This document shows, in pieces, positions 21,001-35,200 of a stretch of DNA of 50,576 nucleotides. Source of the DNA: Nemertoderma westbladi (taxonomy: Eukaryota; Xenacoelomorpha; Nemertodermatida; Nemertodermatidae). A program made the position numbers and the translations under genes. Every line of letters begins with the position of its first letter. Within the stretch, counting starts at the first letter, position 1. Below the pieces are notes generated by a model that saw only the letters and a list, made by a program, of their open reading frames with translations, made no database searches and was not told the DNA's origin. Location of the stretch: positions 1 through 50,576 of the forward strand of contig JAUCBJ010001709.1 of NCBI GenBank assembly GCA_032718475.1. The letters are read 5' to 3'.

Positions 21001-22915
21001 TTAGAACAACCTTGTATCTTGTTCGGTCAACTTACCAAGTTGTACGTAGAACTTACTATATTTTTAGAACAACCTAGTATCTAGTTCGGTCAACTTACCA
21101 AGTTGTACGCACAACTTACTATCATTTTAGAACAACCTAGTATCTTGTTCGGTCAACTTACCAAGTTGTACGTAGAACTTACTATCTTTTTAGAACAACC
21201 TAGTATCTTGTTCGGTCAACTTACTAAGTTGTACGCATAAGTTACTATCTTTTTAGAACAACCTAGTATCTTGTTCGGTCAACTTACCAAGTTGTACGAA
21301 CAACTTACTATCATTTTAGAACAACCTAGTATCTTGTTCGGTCAACTTACCAAGTTGTACGCACAACTTACTATCATTTTAGAACAACCTAGTATCTTGT
21401 TCGGTCAACTTACCAAGTTGTACGTAGAACTTACTATCTTTTTAGAACAACCTAGTATCTTGTTCGGTCAACTTACCAAGTTGTACGTAGAACTTACTAT
21501 ATTTTTAGAACAACCTAGTATCTAGTTCGGTCAACTTACCAAGTTGTACGCACAACTTACTATCATTTTAGAACAACCTAGTATCTTGTTCGGTCAACTT
21601 ACCAAGTTGTACGTAGAACTTACTATCTTTTTAGAACAACCTAGTATCTTGTTCGGTCAACTTACTAAGTTGTACGCATAAGTTACTATCTTTTTAGAAC
21701 AACCTAGTATCTTGTTCGGTCAACTTACCAAGTTGTACGAACAACTTACTATCATTTTAGAACAACCTAGTATCTTGTTCGGTCAACTTACCAAGTTGTA
21801 CGAACAACTTACTATCATTTTAGAACAACCTAGTATCTTGTTCGGTCAACTTACCAAGTTGTACGTAGAACTTACTATCTTTTTAGAACAACCTAGTATC
21901 TTGTTCGGTCAACTTACCAAGTTGTACGCACAACTTACTATCATTTTAGAACAACCTAGTATCTTGTTCGGTCAACTTACCAAGTTGTACGCACAACTTA
22001 CTATCATTTTAGAACAACCTAGTATCTTGTTCGGTCAACTTACCAAGTTGTACGTAGAACTTACTATCATTTTAGAACAACCTAGTATCTTGTTCGGTCA
22101 ACTTACCAAGTTGTACGTAGAACTTACTATCTTTTTAGAACAACCTAGTATCTTGTTCGGTCAACTTACCAAGTTGTACGTAGAACTTACTATCTTTTTA
22201 GAACAACCTAGTATCTTGTTCGGTCAACTTACCAAGTTGTACGTAGAACTTACTATCTTTTTAGAACAACCTAGTATCTTGTTCGGTCAACTTACCAAGT
22301 TGTACGTAGAACTTACTATATTTTTAGAACAACCTAGTATCTAGTTCGGTCAACTTACCAAGTTGTACGCACAACTTACTATCATTTTAGAACAACCTAG
22401 TATCTTGTTCGGTCAACTTACCAAGTTGTACGTAGAACTTACTATCTTTTTAGAACAACCTAGTATCTTGTTCGGTCAACTTACCAAGTTGTACGCACAA
22501 CTTACTATCATTTTAGAACAACCTAGTATCTTGTTCGGTCAACTTACCAAGTTGTACGTAGAACTTACTATCATTTTAGAACAACCTAGTATCTTGTTCG
22601 GTCAACTTACCAAGTTGTACGTAGAACTTACTATCTTTTTAGAACAACCTTGTATCTTGTTCGGTCAACTTACCAAGTTGTACGTAGAACTTACTATCTT
22701 TTTAGAACAACCTAGTATCTTGTTCGGTCAACTTACCAAGTTGTACGCACAACTTACTATATTTTTAGAACAACCTAGTATCTTGTTCGGTCAACTTACC
22801 AAGTTGTACGCACAACTTACTATCTTTTTAGAACAACCTAGTATCTTGTTCGGTCAACTTACCAAGTTGTACGTAGAACTTACTATCTTTTTAGAACAAC
22901 CTAGTATCTTGTTCG
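18011..22915 (+). repeat. Satellite domain 2: Y-V-E monomers
   Basis: After three TACAAA monomers, the unit switches to TACGTAGAACTT (Y-V-E-L) with CCTAGAATC and CCTTGTATC variants. Nonsense alleles are dense here: ATCTAG at 19003, 19129, 19759, 19885, 20011, 20452, 21082, 21523 and 22342, and GCATAAGTT near 20608, 21238 and 21679. Many are spaced by whole multiples of 63. Confidence 0.85.
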
Positions 22916-25900
22916 GTCAACTTACCAAGTTGTACGAACAACTTACTATCTTTTTAGAACAACCTAGTATCTTGTTCGGTCAACTTACCAAGTTGTACGA
23001 ACAACTTACTATCTTTTTAGAACAACCTAGTATCTTGTTCGGTCAACTTACCAAGTTGTACGAACAACTTACTATCTTTTTAGAACAACCTAGTATCTTG
23101 TTCGGTCAACTTACCAAGTTGTACGAACAACTTACTATATTTTTAGAACAACCTAGTATCTTGTTCGGTCAACTTACCAAGTTGTACGAACAACTTACTA
23201 TATTTTTAGAACAACCTAGTATCTTGTTCGGTCAACTTACCAAGTTGTACGAACAACTTACTATCATTTTAGAACAACCTAGTATCTTGTTCGGTCAACT
23301 TACTGAGTTGTACGAACAACTTACTATATTTTTAGAACAACCTAGTATCTTGTTCGGTCAACTTACCAAGTTGTACGAACAACTTACTATATTTTTAGAA
23401 CAACCTAGTATCTTGTTCGGTCAACTTACCAAGTTGTACGAACAACTTACTATCATTTTAGAACAACCTAGTATCTTGTTCGGTCAACTTACCAAGTTGT
23501 ACGAACAACTTACTATATTTTTAGAACAACCTAGTATCTTGTTCGGTCAACTTACCAAGTTGTACGAACAACTTACTATATTTTTAGAACAACCTAGTAT
23601 CTTGTTCGGTCAACTTACCAAGTTGTACGAACAACTTACTATATTTTTAGAACAACCTAGTATCTTGTTCGGTCAACTTACCAAGTTGTACGAACAACTT
23701 ACTATCATTTTAGAACAACCTAGTATCTTGTTCGGTCAACTTACCAAGTTGTACGAACAACTTACTATATTTTTAGAACAACCTAGTATCTTGTTCGGTC
23801 AACTTACCAAGTTGTACGAACAACTTACTATATTTTTAGAACAACCTAGTATCTTGTTCGGTCAACTTACCAAGTTGTACGAACAACTTACTATCATTTT
23901 AGAACAACCTAGTATCTTGTTCGGTCAACTTACCAAGTTGTACGAACAACTTACTATATTTTTAGAACAACCTAGTATCTTGTTCGGTCAACTTACCAAG
24001 TTGTACGAACAACTTACTATATTTTTAGAACAACCTAGTATCTTGTTCGGTCAACTTACCAAGTTGTACGAACAACTTACTATCATTTTAGAACAACCTA
24101 GTATCTTGTTCGGTCAACTTACCAAGTTGTACGAACAACTTACTATATTTTTAGAACAACCTAGTATCTTGTTCGGTCAACTTACCAAGTTGTACGAACA
24201 ACTTACTATATTTTTAGAACAACCTAGTATCTTGTTCGGTCAACTTACCAAGTTGTACGAACAACTTACTATCATTTTAGAACAACCTAGTATCTTGTTC
24301 GGTCAACTTACCAAGTTGTACGCACAACTTACTATCTTTTTAGAACAACCTAGTATCTTGTTCGGTCAACTTACCAAGTTGTACGAACAACTTACTATAT
24401 TTTTAGAACAACCTAGTATCTTGTTCGGTCAACTTACCAAGTTGTACGAACAACTTACTATATTTTTAGAACAACCTAGTATCTTGTTCGGTCAACTTAC
24501 CAAGTTGTACGAACAACTTACTATATTTTTAGAACAACCTAGTATCTTGTTCGGTCAACTTACCAAGTTGTACGAACAACTTACTATATTTTTAGAACAA
24601 CCTAGTATCTTGTTCGGTCAACTTACCAAGTTGTACGAACAACTTACTATATTTTTAGAACAACCTAGTATCTTGTTCGGTCAACTTACCAAGTTGTACG
24701 AACAACTTACTATCATTTTAGAACAACCTAGTATCTTGTTCGGTCAACTTACCAAGTTGTACGAACAACTTACTATCATTTTAGAACAACCTAGTATCTT
24801 GTTCGGTCAACTTACCAAGTTGTACGCACAACTTACTATCTTTTTAGAACAACCTAGTATCTTGTTCGGTCAACTTACCAAGTTGTACGAACAACTTACT
24901 ATCATTTTAGAACAACCTAGTATCTTGTTCGGTCAACTTACCAAGTTGTACGCACAACTTACTATCTTTTTAGAACAACCTAGTATCTTGTTCGGTCAAC
25001 TTACCAAGTTGTACGCACAACTTACTATATTTTAGAACAACCTAGTATCTTGTTCGGTCAACTTACCAAGTTGTACGAACAACTTACTATATTTTTAGAA
25101 CAACCTAGTATCTTGTTCGGTCAACTTACCAAGTTGTACGAACAACTTACTATCATTTTAGAACAACCTAGTATCTTGTTCGGTCAACTTACCAAGTTGT
25201 ACGAACAACTTACTATATTTTTAGAACAACCTAGTATCTTGTTCGGTCAACTTACCAAGTTGTACGAACAACTTACTATCATTTTAGAACAACCTAGTAT
25301 CTTGTTCGGTCAACTTACCAAGTTGTACGAACAACTTACTATATTTTTAGAACAACCTAGTATCTTGTTCGGTCAACTTACCAAGTTGTACGAACAACTT
25401 ACTATCATTTTAGAACAACCTAGTATCTTGTTCGGTCAACTTACCAAGTTGTACGAACAACTTACTATCATTTTAGAACAACCTAGTATCTTGTTCGGTC
25501 AACTTACCAAGTTGTACGAACAACTTACTATCATTTTAGAACAACCTAGTATCTTGTTCGGTCAACTTACCAAGTTGTACGAACAACTTACTATATTTTT
25601 AGAACAACCTAGTATCTTGTTCGGTCAACTTACCAAGTTGTACGAACAACTTACTATATTTTTAGAACAACCTAGTATCTTGTTCGGTCAACTTACCAAG
25701 TTGTACGAACAACTTACTATCATTTTAGAACAACCTAGTATCTTGTTCGGTCAACTTACCAAGTTGTACGAACAACTTACTATATTTTTAGAACAACCTA
25801 GTATCTTGTTCGGTCAACTTACCAAGTTGTACGAACAACTTACTATATTTTTAGAACAACCTAGTATCTTGTTCGGTCAACTTACCAAGTTGTACGAACA

Positions 25901-28900
25901 ACTTACTATATTTTTAGAACAACCTAGTATCTTGTTCGGTCAACTTACCAAGTTGTACGCACAACTTACTATCTTTTTAGAACAACCTAGTATCTTGTTC
26001 GGTCAACTTACCAAGTTGTACGAACAACTTACTATCATTTTAGAACAACCTAGTATCTTGTTCGGTCAACTTACCAAGTTGTACGAACAACTTACTATAT
26101 TTTTAGAACAACCTAGTATCTTGTTCGGTCAACTTACCAAGTTGTACGAACAACTTACTATATTTTTAGAACAACCTAGTATCTTGTTCGGTCAACTTAC
26201 CAAGTTGTACGCACAACTTACTATCTTTTTAGAACAACCTAGTATCTTGTTCGGTCAACTTACCAAGTTGTACGAACAACTTACTATATTTTTAGAACAA
26301 CCTAGTATCTTGTTCGGTCAACTTACCAAGTTGTACGAACAACTTACTATATTTTTAGAACAACCTAGTATCTTGTTCGGTCAACTTACCAAGTTGTACG
26401 AACAACTTACTATATTTTTAGAACAACCTAGTATCTTGTTCGGTCAACTTACCAAGTTGTACGAACAACTTACTATCTTTTTAGAACAACCTAGTATCTT
26501 GTTCGGTCAACTTACCAAGTTGTACGAACAACTTACTATATTTTTAGAACAACCTAGTATCTTGTTCGGTCAACTTACCAAGTTGTACGAACAACTTACT
26601 ATATTTTTAGAACAACCTAGTATCTTGTTCGGTCAACTTACCAAGTTGTACGAACAACTTACTATATTTTTAGAACAACCTAGTATCTTGTTCGGTCAAC
26701 TTACCAAGTTGTACGAACAACTTACTATATTTTTAGAACAACCTAGTATCTTGTTCGGTCAACTTACCAAGTTGTACGCACAACTTACTATATTTTTAGA
26801 ACAACCTAGTATCTTGTTCGGTCAACTTACCAAGTTGTACGCACAACTTACTATCTTTTTAGAACAACCTAGTATCTTGTTCGGTCAACTTACCAAGTTG
26901 TACGAACAACTTACTATATTTTTAGAACAACCTAGTATCTTGTTCGGTCAACTTACCAAGTTGTACGAACAACTTACTATATTTTTAGAACAACCTAGTA
27001 TCTTGTTCGGTCAACTTACCGAGTTGTACGCACAACTTACTATATTTTTAGAACAACCTAGTATCTTGTTCGGTCAACTTACCAAGTTGTACGAACAACT
27101 TACTATCATTTTAGAACAACCTAGTATCTTGTTCGGTCAACTTACCAAGTTGTACGAACAACTTACTATCTTTTTAGAACAACCTAGTATCTTGTTCGGT
27201 CAACTTACCAAGTTGTACGAACAACTTACTATATTTTTAGAACAACCTAGTATCTTGTTCGGTCAACTTACCAAGTTGTACGCACAACTTACTATATTTT
27301 TAGAACAACCTAGTATCTTGTTCGGTTAACTTACCAAGTTGTACGCACAACTTAGTATATTTTTAGAACAACCTAGTATCTTGTTCGGTCAACTTACCAA
27401 GTTGTACGCACAACTTACTATCTTTTTAGAACAACCTAGTATCTTGTTCGGTCAACTTACCAAGTTGTACGAACAACTTACTATCATTTTAGAACAACCT
27501 AGTATCTTGTTCGGTCAACTTACCAAGTTGTACGAACAACTTACTATCATTTTAGAACAACCTAGTATCTTGTTCGGTCAACTTACCAAGTTGTACGCAC
27601 AACTTACTATATTTTTAGAACAACCTAGTATCTTGTTCGGTCAACTTACCAAGTTGTACGAACAACTTACTATCATTTTAGAACAACCTAGTATCTTGTT
27701 CGGTCAACTTACCAAGTTGTACGAACAACTTACTATCTTTTTAGAACAACCTAGTATCTTGTTCGGTCAACTTACCAAGTTGTACGAACAACTTACTATA
27801 TTTTTAGAACAACCTAGTATCTTGTTCGGTCAACTTACCAAGTTGTACGCACAAATTACTATATTTTTAGAACAACCTAGTATCTTGTTCGGTTAACTTA
27901 CCAAGTTGTACGCACAACTTACTATATTTTTAGAACAACCTAGTATCTTGTTCGGTCAACTTACCAAGTTGTACGAACAACTTACTATCATTTTAGAACA
28001 ACCTAGTATCTTGTTCGGTCAACTTACCAAGTTGTACGAACAACTTACTATCTTTTTAGAACAACCTAGTATCTTGTTCGGTCAACTTACCAAGTTGTAC
28101 GCACAACTTACTATCTTTTTAGAACAACCTAGTATCTTGTTCGGTCAACTTACCAAGTTGTACGAACAACTTACTATCATTTTAGAACAACCTAGTATCT
28201 TGTTCGGTCAACTTACCAAGTTGTACGAACAACTTACTATCTTTTTAGAACAACCTAGTATCTTGTTCGGTCAACTTACCAAGTTGTACGCACAACTTAC
28301 TATCTTTTTAGAACAACCTAGTATCTTGTTCGGTCAACTTACCAAGTTGTACGAACAACTTACTATCTTTTTAGAACAACCTAGTATCTTGTTCGGTCAA
28401 CTTACCAAGTTGTACGAACAACTTACTATATTTTTAGAACAACCTAGTATCTTGTTCGGTCAACTTACCAAGTTGTACGAACAACTTACTATATTTTTAG
28501 AACAACCTAGTATCTTGTTCGGTCAACTTACCAAGTTGTACGAACAACTTACTATATTTTTAGAACAACCTAGTATCTTGTTCGGTCAACTTACCAAGTT
28601 GTACGCACAACTTACTATCTTTTTAGAACAACCTAGTATCTTGTTCGGTCAACTTACCAAGTTGTACGAACAACTTACTATCTTTTTAGAACAACCTAGT
28701 ATCTTGTTCGGTCAACTTACCAAGTTGTACGCACAACTTACTATCTTTTTAGAACAACCTAGTATCTTGTTCGGTCAACTTACCAAGTTGTACGAACAAC
28801 TTACTATCTTTTTAGAACAACCTAGTATCTTGTTCGGTCAACTTACCAAGTTGTACGAACAACTTACTATATTTTTAGAACAACCTAGTATCTTGTTCGG

Positions 28901-31900
28901 TCAACTTACCAAGTTGTACGAACAACTTACTATCTTTTTAGAACAACCTAGTATCTTGTTCGGTCAACTTACCAAGTTGTACGAACAACTTACTATATTT
29001 TTAGAACAACCTAGTATCTTGTTCGGTCAACTTACCAAGTTGTACGAACAACTTACTATATTTTTAGAACAACCTAGTATCTTGTTCGGTCAACTTACCA
29101 AGTTGTACGAACAACTTACTATCTTTTTAGAACAACCTAGTATCTTGTTCGGTCAACTTACCAAGTTGTACGAACAACTTACTATCTTTTTAGAACAACC
29201 TAGTATCTTGTTCGGTCAACTTACCAAGTTGTACGAACAACTTACTATCTTTTTAGAACAACCTAGTATCTTGTTCGGTCAACTTACCAAGTTGTACGAA
29301 CAACTTACTATCATTTTAGAACAACCTAGTATCTTGTTCGGTCAACTTACCAAGTTGTACGAACAACTTACTATATTTTTAGAACAACCTAGTATCTTGT
29401 TCGGTCAACTTACCAAGTTGTACGAACAACTTACTATCATTTTAGAACAACCTAGTATCTTGTTCGGTCAACTTACCAAGTTGTACGAACAACTTACTAT
29501 CATTTTAGAACAACCTAGTATCTTGTTCGGTCAACTTACCAAGTTGTACGAACAACTTACTATATTTTTAGAACAACCTAGTATCTTGTTCGGTCAACTT
29601 ACCAAGTTGTACGAACAACTTACTATATTTTTAGAACAACCTAGTATCTTGTTCGGTCAACTTACCAAGTTGTACGAACAACTTACTATCATTTTAGAAC
29701 AACCTAGTATCTTGTTCGGTCAACTTACCAAGTTGTACGAACAACTTACTATATTTTTAGAACAACCTAGTATCTTGTTCGGTCAACTTACCAAGTTGTA
29801 CGAACAACTTACTATCATTTTAGAACAACCTAGTATCTTGTTCGGTCAACTTACCAAGTTGTACGAACAACTTACTATATTTTTAGAACAACCTAGTATC
29901 TTGTTCGGTCAACTTACCAAGTTGTACGAACAACTTACTATCATTTTAGAACAACCTAGTATCTTGTTCGGTCAACTTACCAAGTTGTACGAACAACTTA
30001 CTATATTTTTAGAACAACCTAGTATCTTGTTCGGTCAACTTACCAAGTTGTACGAACAACTTACTATCATTTTAGAACAACCTAGTATCTTGTTCGGTCA
30101 ACTTACCAAGTTGTACGAACAACTTACTATATTTTTAGAACAACCTAGTATCTTGTTCGGTCAACTTACCAAGTTGTACGAACAACTTACTATCATTTTA
30201 GAACAACCTAGTATCTTGTTCGGTCAACTTACCAAGTTGTACGAACAACTTACTATATTTTTAGAACAACCTAGTATCTTGTTCGGTCAACTTACCAAGT
30301 TGTACGAACAACTTACTATCATTTTAGAACAACCTAGTATCTTGTTCGGTCAACTTACCAAGTTGTACGAACAACTTACTATATTTTTAGAACAACCTAG
30401 TATCTTGTTCGGTCAACTTACCAAGTTGTACGAACAACTTACTATCATTTTAGAACAACCTAGTATCTTGTTCGGTCAACTTACCAAGTTGTACGAACAA
30501 CTTACTATATTTTTAGAACAACCTAGTATCTTGTTCGGTCAACTTACCAAGTTGTACGAACAACTTACTATCATTTTAGAACAACCTAGTATCTTGTTCG
30601 GTCAACTTACCAAGTTGTACGAACAACTTACTATCTTTTTAGAACAACCTAGTATCTTGTTCGGTCAACTTACCAAGTTGTACGAACAACTTACTATATT
30701 TTTAGAACAACCTAGTATCTTGTTCGGTCAACTTACCAAGTTGTACGAACAACTTACTATCATTTTAGAACAACCTAGTATCTTGTTCGGTCAACTTACC
30801 AAGTTGTACGAACAACTTACTATATTTTTAGAACAACCTAGTATCTTGTTCGGTCAACTTACCAAGTTGTACGAACAACTTACTATCATTTTAGAACAAC
30901 CTAGTATCTTGTTCGGTCAACTTACCAAGTTGTACGAACAACTTACTATATTTTTAGAACAACCTAGTATCTTGTTCGGTCAACTTACCAAGTTGTACGA
31001 ACAACTTACTATCATTTTAGAACAACCTAGTATCTTGTTCGGTCAACTTACCAAGTTGTACGAACAACTTACTATATTTTTAGAACAACCTAGTATCTTG
31101 TTCGGTCAACTTACCAAGTTGTACGAACAACTTACTATATTTTTAGAACAACCTAGTATCTTGTTCGGTCAACTTACCAAGTTGTACGAACAACTTACTA
31201 TCATTTTAGAACAACCTAGTATCTTGTTCGGTCAACTTACCAAGTTGTACGAACAACTTACTATATTTTTAGAACAACCTAGTATCTTGTTCGGTCAACT
31301 TACCAAGTTGTACGAACAACTTACTATCATTTTAGAACAACCTAGTATCTTGTTCGGTCAACTTACCAAGTTGTACGAACAACTTACTATATTTTTAGAA
31401 CAACCTAGTATCTTGTTCGGTCAACTTACCAAGTTGTACGAACAACTTACTATCATTTTAGAACAACCTAGTATCTTGTTCGGTCAACTTACCAAGTTGT
31501 ACGAACAACTTACTATCATTTTTAGAACAACCTAGTATCTTGTTCGGTCAACTTACCAAGTTGTACGAACAACTTACTATCATTTTAGAACAACCTAGTA
31601 TCTTGTTCGGTCAACTTACCAAGTTGTACGAACAACTTACTATCATTTTTAGAACAACCTAGTATCTTGTTCGGTCAACTTACCAAGTTGTACGAACAAC
31701 TTACTATCATTTTAGAACAACCTAGTATCTTGTTCGGTCAACTTACCAAGTTGTACGAACAACTTACTATCATTTTTAGAACAACCTAGTATCTTGTTCG
31801 GTCAACTTACCAAGTTGTACGAACAACTTACTATCATTTTAGAACAACCTAGTATCTTGTTCGGTCAACTTACCAAGTTGTACGAACAACTTACTATCAT

Positions 31901-32250
31901 TTTAGAACAACCTAGTATCTTGTTCGGTCAACTTACCAAGTTGTACGAACAACTTACTATCATTTTAGAACAACCTAGTATCTTGTTCGGTCAACTTACC
32001 AAGTTGTACGAACAACTTACTATCATTTTAGAACAACCTAGTATCTTGTTCGGTCAACTTACCAAGTTGTACGAACAACTTACTATCATTTTAGAACAAC
32101 CTAGTATCTTGTTCGGTCAACTTACCAAGTTGTACGAACAACTTACTATCATTTTAGAACAACCTAGTATCTTGTTCGGTCAACTTACCAAGTTGTACGA
32201 ACAACTTACTATCATTTTAGAACAACCTAGTATCTTGTTCGGTCAACTTA
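22916..32250 (+). repeat. Satellite domain 3: homogeneous Y-E-Q monomers
   Basis: Almost every monomer ends in TACGAA. The main variation is the second-codon block: ATATTTTTA, ATCTTTTTA or ATCATTTTA. That variation forms 189-bp trimers and 126-bp dimers in places. One base is deleted at about 25030, CAA-to-TAA changes occur at 27327 and 27894, and three single-T insertions lie near 31520, 31646 and 31772. Confidence 0.85.
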
Positions 32251-35200
32251 CCAAGTTGTACGTACAACTTACTATCATTTTAGAACAACCTAGTATCTTG
32301 TTCGGTCAACTTACCAAGTTGTACGAACAACTTACTATCATTTTAGAACAACCTAGTATCTTGTTCGGTCAACTTACCAAGTTGTACGAACAACTTACTA
32401 TCATTTTAGAACAACCTAGTATCTTGTTCGGTCAACTTACCAAGTTGTACGTAGAACTTACTATCATTTTAGAACAACCTAGTATCTTGTTCGGTCAACT
32501 TACCAAGTTGTACGAACAACTTACTATCATTTTAGAACAACCTAGTATCTTGTTCGGTCAACTTACCAAGTTGTACGAACAACTTACTATCATTTTAGAA
32601 CAACCTAGTATCTTGTTCGGTCAACTTACCAAGTTGTACGTAGAACTTACTATCATTTTAGAACAACCTAGTATCTTGTTCGGTCAACTTACCAAGTTGT
32701 ACGAACAACTTACTATCATTTTAGAACAACCTAGTATCTTGTTCGGTCAACTTACCAAGTTGTACGAACAACTTACTATCATTTTAGAACAACCTAGTAT
32801 CTTGTTCGGTCAACTTACCAAGTTGTACGTAGAACTTACTATCATTTTAGAACAACCTAGTATCTTGTTCGGTCAACTTACCAAGTTGTACGCACAACTT
32901 ACTATCATTTTAGAACAACCTAGTATCTTGTTCGGTCAACTTACCAAGTTGTACGTAGAACTTACTATCATTTTAGAACAACCTAGTATCTTGTTCGGTC
33001 AACTTACCAAGTTGTACGAACAACTTACTATCATTTTAGAACAACCTAGTATCTTGTTCGGTCAACTTACCAAGTTGTACGTAGAACTTACTATCATTTT
33101 AGAACAACCTAGTATCTTGTTCGGTCAACTTACCAAGTTGTACGTAGAACTTACTATCATTTTAGAACAACCTAGTATCTTGTTCGGTCAACTTACCAAG
33201 TTGTACGCACAACTTACTATCATTTTAGAACAACCTAGTATCTTGTTCGGTCAACTTACCAAGTTGTACGTAGAACTTACTATCATTTTAGAACAACCTA
33301 GTATCTTGTTCGGTCAACTTACCAAGTTGTACGAACAACTTACTATCATTTTAGAACAACCTAGTATCTTGTTCGGTCAACTTACCAAGTTGTACGTACA
33401 ACTTACTATCATTTTAGAACAACCTAGTATCTTGTTCGGTCAACTTACCAAGTTGTACGTAGAACTTACTATCATTTTAGAACAACCTAGTATCTTGTTC
33501 GGTCAACTTACCAAGTTGTACGTACAACTTACTATCATTTTAGAACAACCTAGTATCTTGTTCGGTCAACTTACCAAGTTGTACGCACAACTTACTATCA
33601 TTTTAGAACAACCTAGTATCTTGTTCGGTCAACTTACCAAGTTGTACGAACAACTTACTATCATTTTAGAACAACCTAGTATCTTGTTCGGTCAACTTAC
33701 CAAGTTGTACGTAGAACTTACTATCATTTTAGAACAACCTAGTATCTTGTTCGGTCAACTTACCAAGTTGTACGCACAACTTACTATCATTTTAGAACAA
33801 CCTAGTATCTTGTTCGGTCAACTTACCAAGTTGTACGAACAACTTACTATCATTTTAGAACAACCTAGTATCTTGTTCGGTCAACTTACCAAGTTGTACG
33901 TAGAACTTACTATCATTTTAGAACAACCTAGTATCTTGTTCGGTCAACTTACCAAGTTGTACGTAGAACTTACTATCATTTTAGAACAACCTAGTATCTT
34001 GTTCGGTCAACTTACCAAGTTGTACGTACAACTTACTATCTTTTTAGAACAACCTAGTATCTTGTTCGGTCAACTTACCAAGTTGTACGTAGAACTTACT
34101 ATCATTTTAGAACAACCTAGTATCTTGTTCGGTCAACTTACCAAGTTGTACGTAGAACTTACTATCATTTTAGAACAACCTAGTATCTTGTTCGGTCAAC
34201 TTACCAAGTTGTACGTAGAACTTACTATCTTTTTAGAACAACCTAGTATCTTGTTCGGTCAACTTACCAAGTTGTACGTAGAACTTACTATCTTTTTAGA
34301 ACAACCTAGTATCTTGTTCGGTCAACTTACCAAGTGGTACGTAGAACTTACTATCATTTTAGAACAACCTAGTATCTTGTTCGGTCAACTTACCAAGTTG
34401 TACGTACAACTTACTATCATTTTAGAACAACCTAGTATCTTGTTCGGTCAACTTACCAAGTTGTACGAACAACTTACTATCATTTTAGAACAACCTAGTA
34501 TCTTGTTCGGTCAACTTACCAAGTTGTACGTAGAACTTACTATCATTTTAGAACAACCTAGTATCTTGTTCGGTCAACTTACCAAGTTGTACGTAGAACT
34601 TACTATCATTTTAGAACAACCTAGTATCTTGTTCGGTCAACTTACCAAGTTGTACGTACAACTCACTATCTTTTTAGAACAACCTAGTATCTTGTTCGGT
34701 CAACTTACCAAGTTGTACGTAGAACTTACTATCATTTTAGAACAACCTAGTATCTTGTTCGGTCAACTTACCAAGTTGTACGTAGAACTTACTATCATTT
34801 TAGAACAACCTAGTATCTTGTTCGGTCAACTTACCAAGTTGTACGTAGAACTTACTATCTTTTTAGAACAACCTAGTATCTTGTTCGGTCAACTTACCAA
34901 GTTGTACGTAGAACTTACTATCTTTTTAGAACAACCTAGTATCTTGTTCGGTCAACTTACCAAGTGGTACGTAGAACTTACTATCTTTTTAGAACAACCT
35001 AGTATCTTGTTCGGTCAACTTACCAAGTTGTACGTAGAACTTACTATCTTTTTAGAACAACCTAGTATCTTGTTCGGTCAACTTACCAAGTTGTACGCAC
35101 AACTTACTATCTTTTTAGAACAACCTAGTATCTTGTTCGGTCAACTTACCAAGTTGTACGTAGAACTTACTATCTTTTTAGAACAACCTAGTATCTTGTT

